Assembly (NCBI RefSeq): GCF_001684965.1
Contig: NZ_MAYG01000023.1
Coordinates: 62,001-126,000, forward strand
DNA from: Chryseobacterium arthrosphaerae
Lineage (GTDB): Bacteria > Bacteroidota > Bacteroidia > Flavobacteriales > Weeksellaceae
Direction of reading: 5' to 3'
DNA: 64,000 nt
The notes beneath the pieces were generated by a model. That model did no database searches. It worked only from the letters and a program-made list of their open reading frames with translations, and was not told where the DNA came from. A program made the position numbers and the translations under genes. This document shows, one piece after another, positions 7,832 to 17,709 of this stretch (positions within the stretch are counted from its first letter, which is position 1; the number at the start of each line of letters is the position of its first letter).

Positions 7832-10800
7832 TTTTAACGCTTGTTTGTTTAGGTTCATCTATAGGTTTTAAATTTACATAAAATGCAGGATTCGTTCTGT
7901 TATTAGTACCCTCTTTGCTTCCAGGATATTTATTACTTCCGATTTCAAAATGTAAATGTGGATTTGGGACTCCTTTTGCATTGCCGCTTTCACCAGTATA
8001 ACAAATTGTTTTTCCTGCAGCTACTTCTCCGCTTTTTACTTCTACAGAGCTTAAATGACAATATCTGAGATAATACTTAGAGGCATTGGCATCAAACCCT
8101 GCACCATTTTCAATTTCTCCGGTAAACTGCAATGTATAATTCCGCTTTGCAGCACGAAGATCGTCACCTTTTACTTCAAGAATAAGAATCGTACCATAGG
8201 AAGGGCTTTCCATTACTTCTACAACGATACCGTCCAGACATGCTACAGCTGGAGTTCCTGGTGTAGCGAAAAGATCCAGCCCTTGATGGTTTTTTGTTCC
8301 ACCGTTTCGTACCTTTCCAAATGCACCATTTTTTTCAGCATGATTACCTTCGGAATTATAATATGTTCTTTGTGAAGACGCAAGTGGATCATGCCATGTA
8401 CTGTTGTTACTACCTTCATCAGGTGTACATTCATCAACTTTAAAGGCGGTTACTGCTTTTTTGAAGAAATTCCTACGTCTTGTATAATGTGTTTGATCTA
8501 GATTTCGGTTAATTATCCTTGTTATTGAGTTTACAACATCATCAGAAGTTCCTTCGTCGGCTTTCTTATTGAGATTATTGTTAATCCAATAGCTTAGCCC
8601 TGACATAACTGCATATTTAGGCTGCTCCAGTAATTCAGGATTTGTAATCAAATTTCCTTGACCAGGGAAAGCTTTCTGAAATTCTGAATTTATTTGAGTA
8701 TAATTATATTTTCCTGTTAACTGAATAAGACCACGTCCAATATATTTATATCCTTCTTGTTTAGTTTCATTACCTAGATCGTTACAATTATTAACTCTTG
8801 AAACACTACAAGAAACTATATCTTTTTCATTATCAACATTTCTTAAACCATAGGCTCTTATTGCTAATTCATAAGTATTTCCTTTATAAAGTTCTGCCTC
8901 ATTTGGATGTCGTTTAAAATATCCGAACAGAGCTTTTAATGTAGAGACACTGTAGTTTCCGATTTCTTCAAGAAGTGTTCGGAACTCTGTTTCAGAACCC
9001 ATCTGAGTAATTAGATGAGCTTTCCTTCTACATGTGTTGATCTCGTATTTCAGTCTTATATCATTAAGTTCTTTTATCAGTAGCTTTGCCAAGGTCTCAT
9101 TATTTGCAGCAGCTGGGAAGACTTCTTTTATCTGTTCAAATGTTATCTCCGCCTCACATCTCGGACACTTATTCCCAATCTGGAAGTACGCCCCATCCTT
9201 ATTCAGGAACTTCTTATCATGCTGTTTTTCTCCCTGCGCTTTGGCGTGAAGATACAGGAATTCCGGGACTTTTTTCAGGAGTTTGAACGTAATGGTATCT
9301 CCGGGCTGATAATTTTTTATGGCTAAAACTTTTTTTATTTCTTCTTCACTGGAAGTTTTACCGTTTTCTATTTTAGGATTTCTGGCATTTCCTTTTTTGG
9401 CGTTTTCGAGGATGGTCTTAGCGATGGAAGCCTTTTTGGCTTCATTATCTATATTTGTGGCACCTCCGAAGGTGTACGTGTAAGTTCCGTCTTCTTTTCC
9501 TTTGCTGATCTTGTCTTTCCATTGTTTCAGTTCTTCTTCGGATTTAGGGCGGAGATGAATAGGGATTTTAACCATATTATCTTTTACCGTTCCCGTGAAT
9601 ACTGTTTTTTCAGTTCCCGGAACTGCCTGTCCGGCAGGTGTTTTTTGTTCCATCTGTTCTTCGGTAATTTCCAGAACAGGAAGAACAGCATCTGCTGCAC
9701 CTTTGATGATTCCGTCTTTTTCTTTGATGGAGATGGTGACCTGTTTTCCTTCCAGCATCATCGTTCTGGCTACCAGATACAGTTTATCGTCTAATGGTGC
9801 ACTGTCTACTTTTTTGAAGTCTGGCCCCAGTTTAAAGGTTTTAAACGTAACAGTTTTCTGATTGACAGTATCTTTACCGTAAGCTTCAGCAGTTAGTGCT
9901 GCGGCAATCACTTCAAGAGTAGCATATTTTTTCTGAGATTTCAGGCTGTCTTTAATTTTACCAAGAATGGTCTGTGCCACTTTATTTTTCTCTTCGGCAG
10001 TTCCTGTTTTGTTACCACTCTTAGTACCTCCGAAAGTGTAGGTATGCGTACCATCTTCTTCGCCGGTTTGTTTTGTATATTCTTTTTTTGCAAAATAAGC
10101 ATCCAGAAGGTCTTCTGCTTTTACCGGATTTACTGTGGTAGGAGAGACGCCTCCCGGAGGGGGAGAGGTTGCCGGCTGGGTATTATGGGCAGTTCCGTGA
10201 GCTGACTGTGGCTCAGGCTCAGGTTGTGTCGGAGCTGGTGCAGGTTGTGGCTGTTGAGGTTGCTGTGGTTGTGGTTGTGGTTGTGGTTGTGGTTGCCCGG
10301 ACGCAGGGCGTAATTCGTCAGGAGTACTGACATTTACATTGTTGGTCGCATGCTTTTTATGGGCATAATATTCTACGGTTACATAGAACTCCATTTGCTG
10401 GGGATCTGTTTCTCCCTGCATTGCTTTTCTCATGAGGGCTTTTGTCAGCATAAATTCTGCTCTGGCAATTCCGTTTTTTACCTTTTCCTTTTTGCTGTCT
10501 ATAGGAGTATTGCCTGTGCTGTGTCCTGAGTCTCTGGCATCATCTTCCCAAAGAGTAAACAGAAGATACTCAGCTTCCAGGTTCATACACCTGGCTTCTG
10601 CAACCAGTTTTTCAGTAAAGCTGAAAACTGTGCCTGGGGTATCATCTATATATTTTAATTCAACTTTATTGATTCTTGGGACGTCACTGGGCTGGGGCTG
10701 TATCTCAAGGGCCATGGGTGTTCTCCCTTCCGGATTATGAAGATAAGCCTCTATTCTGAAAGTATCTTTATAGGCGGTTGTATTAAACGTAAAACTGCTT

Positions 10801-10991
10801 ACCCCAACTTTCTTAATGTTAGTGGGTACAAATTTCCCGTTCACCTTTTTGAACAGGTGCCAGGTAACGTGGGCAGGATTTCTTTTTGCTGCTGGGGTGG
10901 CCGGATACCATTCATCAATTTTATAGGTAACCAATTCGCCAACTTTTGGTTTTGTATTTCCCGATATTTTATAAATTCCTTGTTTTGACAT
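7818..10991 (-). CDS. Peptidoglycan-targeting effector: GH19-type muramidase plus M23 peptidase
   Basis: This 1057-residue modular protein has no signal peptide. Residues 1-225 are a beta-rich carrier region and 232-262 a Pro/Gln linker. Two related modules begin EDGTxTYTFGG at about 312 and 500. CPRC at 609-612 may bind metal. Residues 640-850 are a GH19 chitinase-like lysozyme fold: the candidate catalytic Glu is in MGSETEF (Glu667), and GRGLIQLTGKYNY (752-764) is the family signature. Residues 895-1040 are an M23 endopeptidase with HxxxD (His902, Asp906) and HLH (1012-1014). Two cell-wall enzymes in one unsecreted polypeptide, behind DUF4280 and LysM genes, fit a contractile-injection (type VI, Bacteroidota subtype) cargo. 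The secretion route is inferred, since no T6SS core gene is in the window. Confidence 0.85.
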   Translation of the reverse strand: MSKQGIYKISGNTKPKVGELVTYKIDEWYPATPAAKRNPAHVTWHLFKKVNGKFVPTNIKKVGVSSFTFNTTAYKDTFRIEAYLHNPEGRTPMALEIQPQPSDVPRINKVELKYIDDTPGTVFSFTEKLVAEARCMNLEAEYLLFTLWEDDARDSGHSTGNTPIDSKKEKVKNGIARAEFMLTKALMRKAMQGETDPQQMEFYVTVEYYAHKKHATNNVNVSTPDELRPASGQPQPQPQPQPQQPQQPQPAPAPTQPEPEPQSAHGTAHNTQPATSPPPGGVSPTTVNPVKAEDLLDAYFAKKEYTKQTGEEDGTHTYTFGGTKSGNKTGTAEEKNKVAQTILGKIKDSLKSQKKYATLEVIAAALTAEAYGKDTVNQKTVTFKTFKLGPDFKKVDSAPLDDKLYLVARTMMLEGKQVTISIKEKDGIIKGAADAVLPVLEITEEQMEQKTPAGQAVPGTEKTVFTGTVKDNMVKIPIHLRPKSEEELKQWKDKISKGKEDGTYTYTFGGATNIDNEAKKASIAKTILENAKKGNARNPKIENGKTSSEEEIKKVLAIKNYQPGDTITFKLLKKVPEFLYLHAKAQGEKQHDKKFLNKDGAYFQIGNKCPRCEAEITFEQIKEVFPAAANNETLAKLLIKELNDIRLKYEINTCRRKAHLITQMGSETEFRTLLEEIGNYSVSTLKALFGYFKRHPNEAELYKGNTYELAIRAYGLRNVDNEKDIVSCSVSRVNNCNDLGNETKQEGYKYIGRGLIQLTGKYNYTQINSEFQKAFPGQGNLITNPELLEQPKYAVMSGLSYWINNNLNKKADEGTSDDVVNSITRIINRNLDQTHYTRRRNFFKKAVTAFKVDECTPDEGSNNSTWHDPLASSQRTYYNSEGNHAEKNGAFGKVRNGGTKNHQGLDLFATPGTPAVACLDGIVVEVMESPSYGTILILEVKGDDLRAAKRNYTLQFTGEIENGAGFDANASKYYLRYCHLSSVEVKSGEVAAGKTICYTGESGNAKGVPNPHLHFEIGSNKYPGSKEGTNNRTNPAFYVNLKPIDEPKQTSVKNARS
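10264..10293 (-). repeat. Hexanucleotide tandem repeat encoding Pro-Gln
   Basis: Five perfect TGTGGT units (plus strand) lie inside the effector gene and encode the Pro-Gln linker at about residues 233-243, with degenerate copies on either side. The unit is six bases, so slippage would change linker length in steps of two residues without shifting the frame. Confidence 0.85.
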
Positions 10992-11008
10992 GGTGGCTTA
11001 GTTTTAGG

Positions 11009-11512
11009 TTAATAGGCATCTACTTCATCACCTTCTGTCTCTTTCTGGAACTCTTTGAAATCTACAAAAGGATTGATATGATGCTGTTCCTGGGGATCTG
11101 CATTTTTTACATTTTGCGGGCTCATCGCTGCGGTCTGCCCATGTTCCATGATCGTGATTTTTCCGCCTGTAGAGCACATGAGTTCGGAAATTTCAGTGAC
11201 ACAGCTTTTACCCATAACCTTTATTTTTTCATAGGTTTTTTGCCATTTTCCGGCAGGTGCGTAGGCGCAGGGCAGGTATCCGCCCGGTGTTGGTTTCAGT
11301 TTGCATTTTCCAAAGCTCGGCCCTTGTGGATTAAACTGAAGATCATCCTCGGTGACAGCCAGATAATCAGCCTGCCCCTCTTCATTATTCCAATAATGTT
11401 TCTGATGAGAAGTTACTTTAAATTGCGGAAACAGATCGCCCTGATTACATTGGGCTTTTCCTTTCTGTATGACGAGATGTTTTCCGTCATGTGGTGATGC
11501 GGATCCGGACAT
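11009..11512 (-). CDS. PAAR-like protein, DUF4280 family
   Basis: The 167-residue sequence matches the DUF4280 pattern: an early KHLVIQKGKAQCNQG strand, conserved Cys residues (FGKCKLKP, PCAYAPAGKW, KSCVTEISELMCSTGGKI) and a short C-terminal tail. DUF4280 proteins resemble PAAR spike tips and in Bacteroidota sit next to injected effectors. It is 17 bp upstream of the GH19/M23 effector on the same strand, which supports a role in loading that effector on a spike. The C-terminal extension (about residues 130-167) may be the contact region. Confidence 0.8.
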   Translation of the reverse strand: MSGSASPHDGKHLVIQKGKAQCNQGDLFPQFKVTSHQKHYWNNEEGQADYLAVTEDDLQFNPQGPSFGKCKLKPTPGGYLPCAYAPAGKWQKTYEKIKVMGKSCVTEISELMCSTGGKITIMEHGQTAAMSPQNVKNADPQEQHHINPFVDFKEFQKETEGDEVDAY

Positions 11513-11681
11513 ATTTTGCGTTTTTTTGGTGTTGTTTCAAAGATAGTAAATTAACCTGAATTCAGTACAGCACATTTTTATTTTTCATGGGATCAGAAGT
11601 TTAAAATGTGGTATCATCAAATTAAAGCCTTTAATGATAACTTCCAATTTCAGTTTTCCAAGCTTCCAGTCTCATTTTATA

Positions 11682-12755
11682 TCATTCCTTTTCCATCATT
11701 AAAACATCTTTTTCAGTTACATCGCCGATCCGGATTTCAAAACTTCCGGTGATCTTCCGAATGACCAGGTCAGTGCGGTCAAAAATATATTCAGCTTCAT
11801 GGCTGCAGGAAACGGAGCGGCTGTTAAAAGAAGCCTGTTCCTGGTACGGATAGCTTTTATCATAAAGCTGATTGAGATTCCGGTAATCACAGGATTTTCC
11901 ACTTTGGATGATTTTCAGAGGTTCATCGGTTTCATTCTGTTCTTTGGGTAAGATCCGGTTATAAAGCTCAAAACGGATAGGGGACGCATGGGTCAGCCAG
12001 GGGATAAATTCATGATAAACTCCTGAGTCTGTCCAGCCATCATACTTTGCCCTGTAAAAGGCACCAAAGAGAAACTGTACAGGCAGCATATGGCGGATAC
12101 TTGTCAGTATATGCCCCTTATCTTCCGTCTTTTTTTTCATCTGATCAATATACGAGGCAGAAATATCATCCGTGAAATATCTTTTCAATGCTTCCAGCTC
12201 ATTTTTAATGGTTGATTCGGGATGATAGAATTTTACATCCTTAAGTTGAGCTGCTGAGCTTACCCTGATCTCTACAGGAAACAGGATTGCAGCACAGGCT
12301 TTGGCGAGACTGGATATTTTACTGTCTGATTCCTCACCATTTTTACGGGACCCAAAGATCTGCAATGAAAAAAAGTGATCATCTTTTTCGGCCCTGAGAT
12401 ACTTCAGCTCTGTCTGGTATTGATAGCTTGCCTGCTGTCTTCCATCCTGATACTTCAGTTGTCTTACAGTATACATACCGCCGAGTAAAGGAATGGGGTA
12501 AGTAATTTTGCCCTGAGGGGGATGGTAATATAAGCTGTCTCCGTTATCACTGATCTTTTGGTTAAGGATACTGATCTCATTCCCGAAAGGAATATGAAGA
12601 AGAGTTCCGGGTTTCAGATGCACAGGTTCAGCAAGCCTGTTGTGGAGGGCACAGTATGTATTATGAAATTCTTTAAGGTATGCGGGGTTTTCTACTTTCA
12701 GATCGGCAGCAATCTTTTCTAAAGTATCGCCCGGAAGTGTCATGTAGGTGATCAT
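11682..12755 (-). CDS. LysM-domain protein of the effector cassette
   Basis: The protein has 357 residues. Residues 1-55 are a LysM domain (YMTLPGDTLEKIAADLKVEN ... LKPGTLLHIPFG). There is no signal peptide, so the LysM is not an ordinary exported wall-binding module. The rest is a mixed alpha/beta region without a recognised fold. It is the first gene of the leftward cassette, 169 bp before the DUF4280 gene. LysM proteins in this position may be baseplate or effector-adaptor proteins, by analogy with the LysM hubs of phage and T6SS baseplates; this is inference. Confidence 0.7.
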   Translation of the reverse strand: MITYMTLPGDTLEKIAADLKVENPAYLKEFHNTYCALHNRLAEPVHLKPGTLLHIPFGNEISILNQKISDNGDSLYYHPPQGKITYPIPLLGGMYTVRQLKYQDGRQQASYQYQTELKYLRAEKDDHFFSLQIFGSRKNGEESDSKISSLAKACAAILFPVEIRVSSAAQLKDVKFYHPESTIKNELEALKRYFTDDISASYIDQMKKKTEDKGHILTSIRHMLPVQFLFGAFYRAKYDGWTDSGVYHEFIPWLTHASPIRFELYNRILPKEQNETDEPLKIIQSGKSCDYRNLNQLYDKSYPYQEQASFNSRSVSCSHEAEYIFDRTDLVIRKITGSFEIRIGDVTEKDVLMMEKE

Positions 12756-12842
12756 GTGATAGGTGTTTAATGATTAAAAGTCATGATTATAGTTTCAGGA
12801 ACCGGAATAAGTTTCCAGGGGTGTAATTTATAAAAAATCTCA

Positions 12843-12878
12843 TAAAAAAAAGACCTCTCAGATTTCTGAAAGGTCTTT
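12843..12878 (-). terminator. Terminator at the end of the nuo operon
   Basis: The stem AAAGACCT/AGGTCTTT (12849-12856 with 12871-12878), extended by TCAG/CTGA, lies 24 bp beyond the nuoN stop. On the minus strand it is followed by a run of T. This is where the 14-kb nuo transcript is expected to end. Confidence 0.85.
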
Positions 12879-12901
12879 GTAATATATTTTTAATATACGT
12901 T

Positions 12902-14281
12902 CTATAATCCGAACACTCTTGCAAACAGATCCGGGAAGATTCCCAGGATGATAATTGCTGCAATTACCACTACTGCAATGATGTTGTAAGTTAGTGTTAC
13001 TTTTTCTGATGATTTGAATGTAGATTCTTTAAAGAAGAACATTGCAATGATCAGTCTTAAATAATAAGCGATCGATAGCGCAGAACCTAAAACGGCTACT
13101 AATACCAGGAAAGCCGCACCATTCATTGCCTGGGAGAATAAAGCAAACTTTCCCATAAATCCGGCTGTCAGCGGAACTCCTGCCATTGAAAGCATAGAGA
13201 TTGTAGCTGCTGTAGCTAATAAAGGTTCAGTTTTCGCCAATCCTTTGAAGGCTCCGAAAGAAGTTTCTCTCTTTAATTTCTCTACCCAGATCAGGCACAT
13301 GAAAACTCCTACTGTAGATAAAGCATAAGCAAATAAATAGAATGCTAAGTTATAGGTAGAAAGACTTGTCATTCCGAAGAATACCAATCCGATGTATCCT
13401 GCATGGGAAACTGAAGAGTAAGCCAACATTCTTTTTGCATTGGTCTGGGCAAGACCCATCACGTTGGCCAAAAGTAAGGTAATGATCAGGAATACTCCTA
13501 AAACATTGATCCACTCATGGGTAACGCCTGCAAACCCGATCGTCATCAGTCTGAATAAAGCAAAGAATCCTGAGATCTTTACCACACTCGCCATGAAAGC
13601 TGTGATCAGTGAAGGTGAACCTGCATATACATCAGGGCTCCACATATGGAAAGGCGCTAATGCTACTTTGAATGCCAATGCACAAAGGATCAGCAATACT
13701 CCTAAAATGAACATTACATTTCCAGAATTTGCCACTCCGAAATCATGGATTTTGTAAAGATCAAAACTTCCCGCACTTCCGTAAATGAATGCAATACCGA
13801 ACAATAGGAAACCTGTTGCAAATGCACCCATCAAGAAATACTTGATTGAAGCTTCGTTGGATCTTAGATCAGTTTTGTTGGCACCTGCCATTACATATAA
13901 CGGAATAGAAAGAATCTCAACTCCCAGGAATAGGGTTACCATATTCTGGTATCCGAAAAGAACGATCCCTCCGCATAATGCAAACAGCATCAATGCATAT
14001 AATTCTGACTGGTGGCTTCTGTGATTGCTGAATGCAAAACCTCCCAGGAAGAATAACAATAAAGTTGTTACGATTGATATTTTAGTGAATAATGCAGTAT
14101 TGGCACTGTATTCATACATATGCTTGTAATGGTCGAAGAACGAACATTCCGGCATAAAACTTACATACAATGCGATGATTAATCCCAAAATCCCAATGTA
14201 TCTTGCGAATTTTCCTTGTTCAAAAACTCCTGAAAATAACGCAATAACTGCCGTTAGGAAAACAATAATTAAAACACTCAT
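12902..14281 (-). CDS. nuoN: NADH-quinone oxidoreductase subunit N
   Basis: This is a proton-pumping antiporter-like membrane subunit of complex I, 459 residues with about 13-14 hydrophobic segments. Recognisable blocks include KYFLMGAFATGFLLFGIA, KVALAPFHMWSPDVY with the conserved Lys and Pro-rich turn, and NAKRMLAYSSVSHAGYIG. Length is normal for NuoN. It is the last gene of the operon, 16 bp after nuoM, and is followed by a terminator. Confidence 0.96.
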   Translation of the reverse strand: MSVLIIVFLTAVIALFSGVFEQGKFARYIGILGLIIALYVSFMPECSFFDHYKHMYEYSANTALFTKISIVTTLLLFFLGGFAFSNHRSHQSELYALMLFALCGGIVLFGYQNMVTLFLGVEILSIPLYVMAGANKTDLRSNEASIKYFLMGAFATGFLLFGIAFIYGSAGSFDLYKIHDFGVANSGNVMFILGVLLILCALAFKVALAPFHMWSPDVYAGSPSLITAFMASVVKISGFFALFRLMTIGFAGVTHEWINVLGVFLIITLLLANVMGLAQTNAKRMLAYSSVSHAGYIGLVFFGMTSLSTYNLAFYLFAYALSTVGVFMCLIWVEKLKRETSFGAFKGLAKTEPLLATAATISMLSMAGVPLTAGFMGKFALFSQAMNGAAFLVLVAVLGSALSIAYYLRLIIAMFFFKESTFKSSEKVTLTYNIIAVVVIAAIIILGIFPDLFARVFGL

Positions 14282-14297
14282 TTCTTAAAATATCAAA

Positions 14298-15791
14298 TTA
14301 ACTTACCATTGATTGGTAGATAAACTTCACCGAACTACTCACCATGTCGATTACCGGTTGTGGGAAAATACCCAGTAAAATCACAAAAACCGCTAAACTT
14401 GCCAATACAGAAAATTCTACACCTGATAAATCTTTTGCTGTACTTAAAACTGCTTCATCTCCTTCCCCGAACATTGCTTTTCCGTAGAATCTCAATAAAT
14501 ACACTGCACAAAGAATTACCGTAAGACCAGCAATGACTGCTGCTGTTCCGTTAAAATCATATACAGATTTTAACAGGATAAATTCCCCGATGAATCCATT
14601 GGTTAATGGAACACCCATTGAACCTAATATAATGATCAGGAATAACACCGCAAACTTAGGAGCAACTTTTGCCAAACCACCCATTTGTCTGATGTCTCTT
14701 GATTTAAATCTCTTGTATAAAATATCACAACAGTAGAATAATCCCACCACGTTGATACCGTGAGCGAATGTCTGTACCAAAGCTCCTTCAGCACCTTCCA
14801 CGTTGAAAGTTCCTCTCAAAGTAACTACTGCTGAAGCGAAGATACCGGCTACCATCAATCCTACGTGAGAGAAAGATGAATAGGCAATGATTCTTTTCAT
14901 ATCCGTCTGGATGATGGCAATCAATGCTCCGTGTACAATTCCCACAATAGCAAGGATGATCACGATCTGTCCTGAAATTCCTGCAATAGGAAGCGGAGTG
15001 ATCGGAAGCAAATAACGCATTACACCGTACACTGCCATCTTAAGCATGATCCCGGATAACAGCATCGATCCCTGAGTAGGAGAGTAGGTATATGTATCAG
15101 GCTGCCATGTATGGAAAGGGAATACCGGTAATTTCACTGCGAATGCAAAGAAGATAAACCAGAATACCACAGTCTGTTGTGTTTCGTTCAGTTGTGCATT
15201 GTAAAGATCCGTTAAAGCGAACGATGCAGAGTGGTTGTACACATAGATCAGTCCGGCTAACATAAATAAAGATCCTACGAATGTATATACGAAGAATTTC
15301 GTAGTGAATTCAAACCTTTTATTCTCCTGTCCCCAAAGTCCGGCAATAAACCAAATGGGAATCAAAGTTACTTCCCAGAAAATATAGAACAATAATCCGT
15401 CTAAAGAAGTAAACACTCCCACAAGACCGAATTGCATCAACAGAATCAGTCCGTAGAATGTATTTCTGTAGTTTACATTTTCATTGAAAGAAGATAAAAT
15501 GATGATTGGCGCTAAAATGTTTGTCAGCAGTAAAAGAAGCATGCTCATCCCATCGATTCCGAAGTGAAGTGAGCTCTTCATAAATTGTGACCACGGATAA
15601 TTGATCTCGTGCTGCAATACGCTGTCTACAGTCGGAGTAAAATCAAAATCCGAAAGTACATAGAACGTAAGGAGCATCTGTACCAATGCGATCCCAAGTG
15701 CCAAATATTTGCTGGAATTACTCTTCCAGGCAAAAACTAATCCCGAACCTACTAGAGGTAATAGTAATAATGTTAATAATAAACAAGACAT
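14298..15791 (-). CDS. nuoM: NADH-quinone oxidoreductase subunit M
   Basis: The protein has 497 residues and is polytopic, one of the three antiporter-type proton channels of complex I. Conserved blocks are FYIFWEVTLIPIWFIAG (with the essential Glu), KLPVFPFHTWQPDTYTYSP and DMKRIIAYSSFSHVGLM. It lies 2 bp downstream of nuoL and 16 bp upstream of nuoN. There is nothing unusual in length or key residues. Confidence 0.96.
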   Translation of the reverse strand: MSCLLLTLLLLPLVGSGLVFAWKSNSSKYLALGIALVQMLLTFYVLSDFDFTPTVDSVLQHEINYPWSQFMKSSLHFGIDGMSMLLLLLTNILAPIIILSSFNENVNYRNTFYGLILLMQFGLVGVFTSLDGLLFYIFWEVTLIPIWFIAGLWGQENKRFEFTTKFFVYTFVGSLFMLAGLIYVYNHSASFALTDLYNAQLNETQQTVVFWFIFFAFAVKLPVFPFHTWQPDTYTYSPTQGSMLLSGIMLKMAVYGVMRYLLPITPLPIAGISGQIVIILAIVGIVHGALIAIIQTDMKRIIAYSSFSHVGLMVAGIFASAVVTLRGTFNVEGAEGALVQTFAHGINVVGLFYCCDILYKRFKSRDIRQMGGLAKVAPKFAVLFLIIILGSMGVPLTNGFIGEFILLKSVYDFNGTAAVIAGLTVILCAVYLLRFYGKAMFGEGDEAVLSTAKDLSGVEFSVLASLAVFVILLGIFPQPVIDMVSSSVKFIYQSMVS

Positions 15792-15793
15792 TA

Positions 15794-17707
15794 TTATTGT
15801 AATAAAAAGTTAACAATTAATATAATTCCCACAGCTAAAGACATGATAAGAATATACGTCTCTACATTTCCGTTCTGTACACGCTTCATGGCTTTTCCGC
15901 TGTCTTCAGCACCATCACCTACAAAGTTTACAAAACGATCCAAGATACCCTTATCAAACATTTTTCCTCCGCGTCCTAATCCTTCAACAGTTTTTACAAT
16001 CAATGCGTTGTAAAGTTCGTCAACATATAATTTCTTAGCAGAAAGCTTTTCCCATCCGGTATAGTTTTCTTCTGCAACAGCCATCTTTTTCTTTTTCACG
16101 TAAGTGTTTCTGACGATGAACCATACTGAGAAGAACATCAATACTGTAGCTGCCAGTAAGATCATTTCTGTATTGAAAGGCACTCCTGAAAGAGTAGCTT
16201 CCATCTGGCTGTAGCTTTGTTCCGTAAGAACAGGCTTTAACCATTCCATCAGTTTAGCATAGTGGCCATGGCCGATGAAGTGTGGCAAGTTAATGAAACC
16301 TCCTACTACAGAAAGAACAGCCAATACGATCAATGGTAATGTCATATTAGACGGGCTTTCATGTAAGTGGTGTTTCTGTTCTTCAGTACCTCTGAATTCT
16401 CCGTGGAATGTCAAATAATACAGTCTGAACATATACGTTGCAGTCATTGCCGCCAAAACAAATAAGATTACCCAGTAAACCGGATTTTTAGCGAAAGCTG
16501 CTACTAAAATTTCGTCTTTGGAGATCATCCCCGATAATAAAGGGAAACCTGAAATAGCTAATGTTCCGATCAGGAATGTAGCGTGCGTAAGAGGAATATA
16601 TTTTTTAAGCCCTCCCATGAAACGCATATCCTGCTCGTTGCTCATCGCGTGGATTACAGAACCTGCACCTAAGAATAATAAAGCTTTAAAGAAAGCGTGT
16701 GTCATTACGTGGAACATGGCAGTTGTATAAGCTCCAAGTCCTAAAGCAATGAACATAAATCCAAGCTGTGAAACGGTAGAGTATGCCAATACTTTTTTGA
16801 TGTCGTTCTGACGTAATGCATAGAATCCTGCTAAAGCCGCAGTTAAGAATCCGATGAATAAAATTCCTCCCTGTACAGTTGGTGCTAAAGTAAATAAGAA
16901 GTTAGATCTTACTACTAAATAGATACCCGCTGTTACCATTGTTGCTGCGTGAATTAAAGCAGAAACAGGAGTTGGCCCGGCCATCGCATCCGGTAACCAT
17001 GTATATAAAGGAACCTGAGCAGATTTACCGGTAGCACCGATGAATAAACTCGCTGTGATAAAGATGATCACGGTTCCGTCCAGTTCAAATTTTGAAGCGT
17101 TTTCTGCTACAGAAAGGTAATCTACAGCATTGGTCTGAGAAGCGATCATGAAGATACCGATCAATAACGCAAGGTCACCGATTCTGTTCATAATGAAAGC
17201 TTTTCTTGCTGCCTTACCGTATTCTTCGTTGGTATACCAGAATCCAATCAACAGGTAAGAACAAAGACCTACACCTTCCCATCCGATGAAAAGGATCAGG
17301 TAGTTGCTTCCCATTACTAAAAGCAGCATCGAGAAGATGAAAAGGTTCAGGTAAGTGAAAAACTTATAGAATCCTTTGTCATGACTCATATATCCGATAG
17401 AGTATAAGTGGATCAGTGAGCCGATACCCGTGATGATCATCACCATCATTAAAGAAAGCTGATCGATCTGGAATCCGAAATTGATCTGAACTCCGTTTAC
17501 TCTAAACCATTCAAAAGCTTTTACGATTACAGGCTGGCTTTCAGAGCTGAAATTCATGAAAAGACTTACAGCGATACAGAACGATCCGAAAACCATTGCC
17601 GTAGCCAAAGAACCCACCACAATTTTTGGAAGATTTTTCCCGAATAAACCGTTAATAAGAAACCCTAAAAGTGGTAAAAGTACTATTGCATATACTAAAT
17701 TCTCCAT
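15794..17707 (-). CDS. nuoL: NADH-quinone oxidoreductase subunit L
   Basis: At 637 residues this is the largest membrane subunit, with the antiporter core and a long C-terminal lateral helix. Visible blocks include FIGWEGVGLCSYLLIGFWY, GKSAQVPLYTWLPDAMAGPT, and DIKKVLAYSTVSQLGFM. The C-terminal quarter contains a charged stretch (RNTYVKKKKMAVAEEN) before the final helix (about 617-637). It lies between nuoK (2 bp) and nuoM (2 bp), so the genes are translationally packed. Confidence 0.97.
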   Translation of the reverse strand: MENLVYAIVLLPLLGFLINGLFGKNLPKIVVGSLATAMVFGSFCIAVSLFMNFSSESQPVIVKAFEWFRVNGVQINFGFQIDQLSLMMVMIITGIGSLIHLYSIGYMSHDKGFYKFFTYLNLFIFSMLLLVMGSNYLILFIGWEGVGLCSYLLIGFWYTNEEYGKAARKAFIMNRIGDLALLIGIFMIASQTNAVDYLSVAENASKFELDGTVIIFITASLFIGATGKSAQVPLYTWLPDAMAGPTPVSALIHAATMVTAGIYLVVRSNFLFTLAPTVQGGILFIGFLTAALAGFYALRQNDIKKVLAYSTVSQLGFMFIALGLGAYTTAMFHVMTHAFFKALLFLGAGSVIHAMSNEQDMRFMGGLKKYIPLTHATFLIGTLAISGFPLLSGMISKDEILVAAFAKNPVYWVILFVLAAMTATYMFRLYYLTFHGEFRGTEEQKHHLHESPSNMTLPLIVLAVLSVVGGFINLPHFIGHGHYAKLMEWLKPVLTEQSYSQMEATLSGVPFNTEMILLAATVLMFFSVWFIVRNTYVKKKKMAVAEENYTGWEKLSAKKLYVDELYNALIVKTVEGLGRGGKMFDKGILDRFVNFVGDGAEDSGKAMKRVQNGNVETYILIMSLAVGIILIVNFLLQ

Positions 17708-17709
17708 TC

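Noticed and set aside
10264-10293. Phase-variable switch by the TGTGGT repeat
   Set aside because: The unit is six bases, so slippage cannot shift the reading frame; only linker length would change.
10946-11497. 183-codon plus-strand ORF opposite the DUF4280 gene
   Set aside because: The minus-strand reading has the conserved Cys pattern of DUF4280 and operon context; the plus reading is hydrophobic noise.
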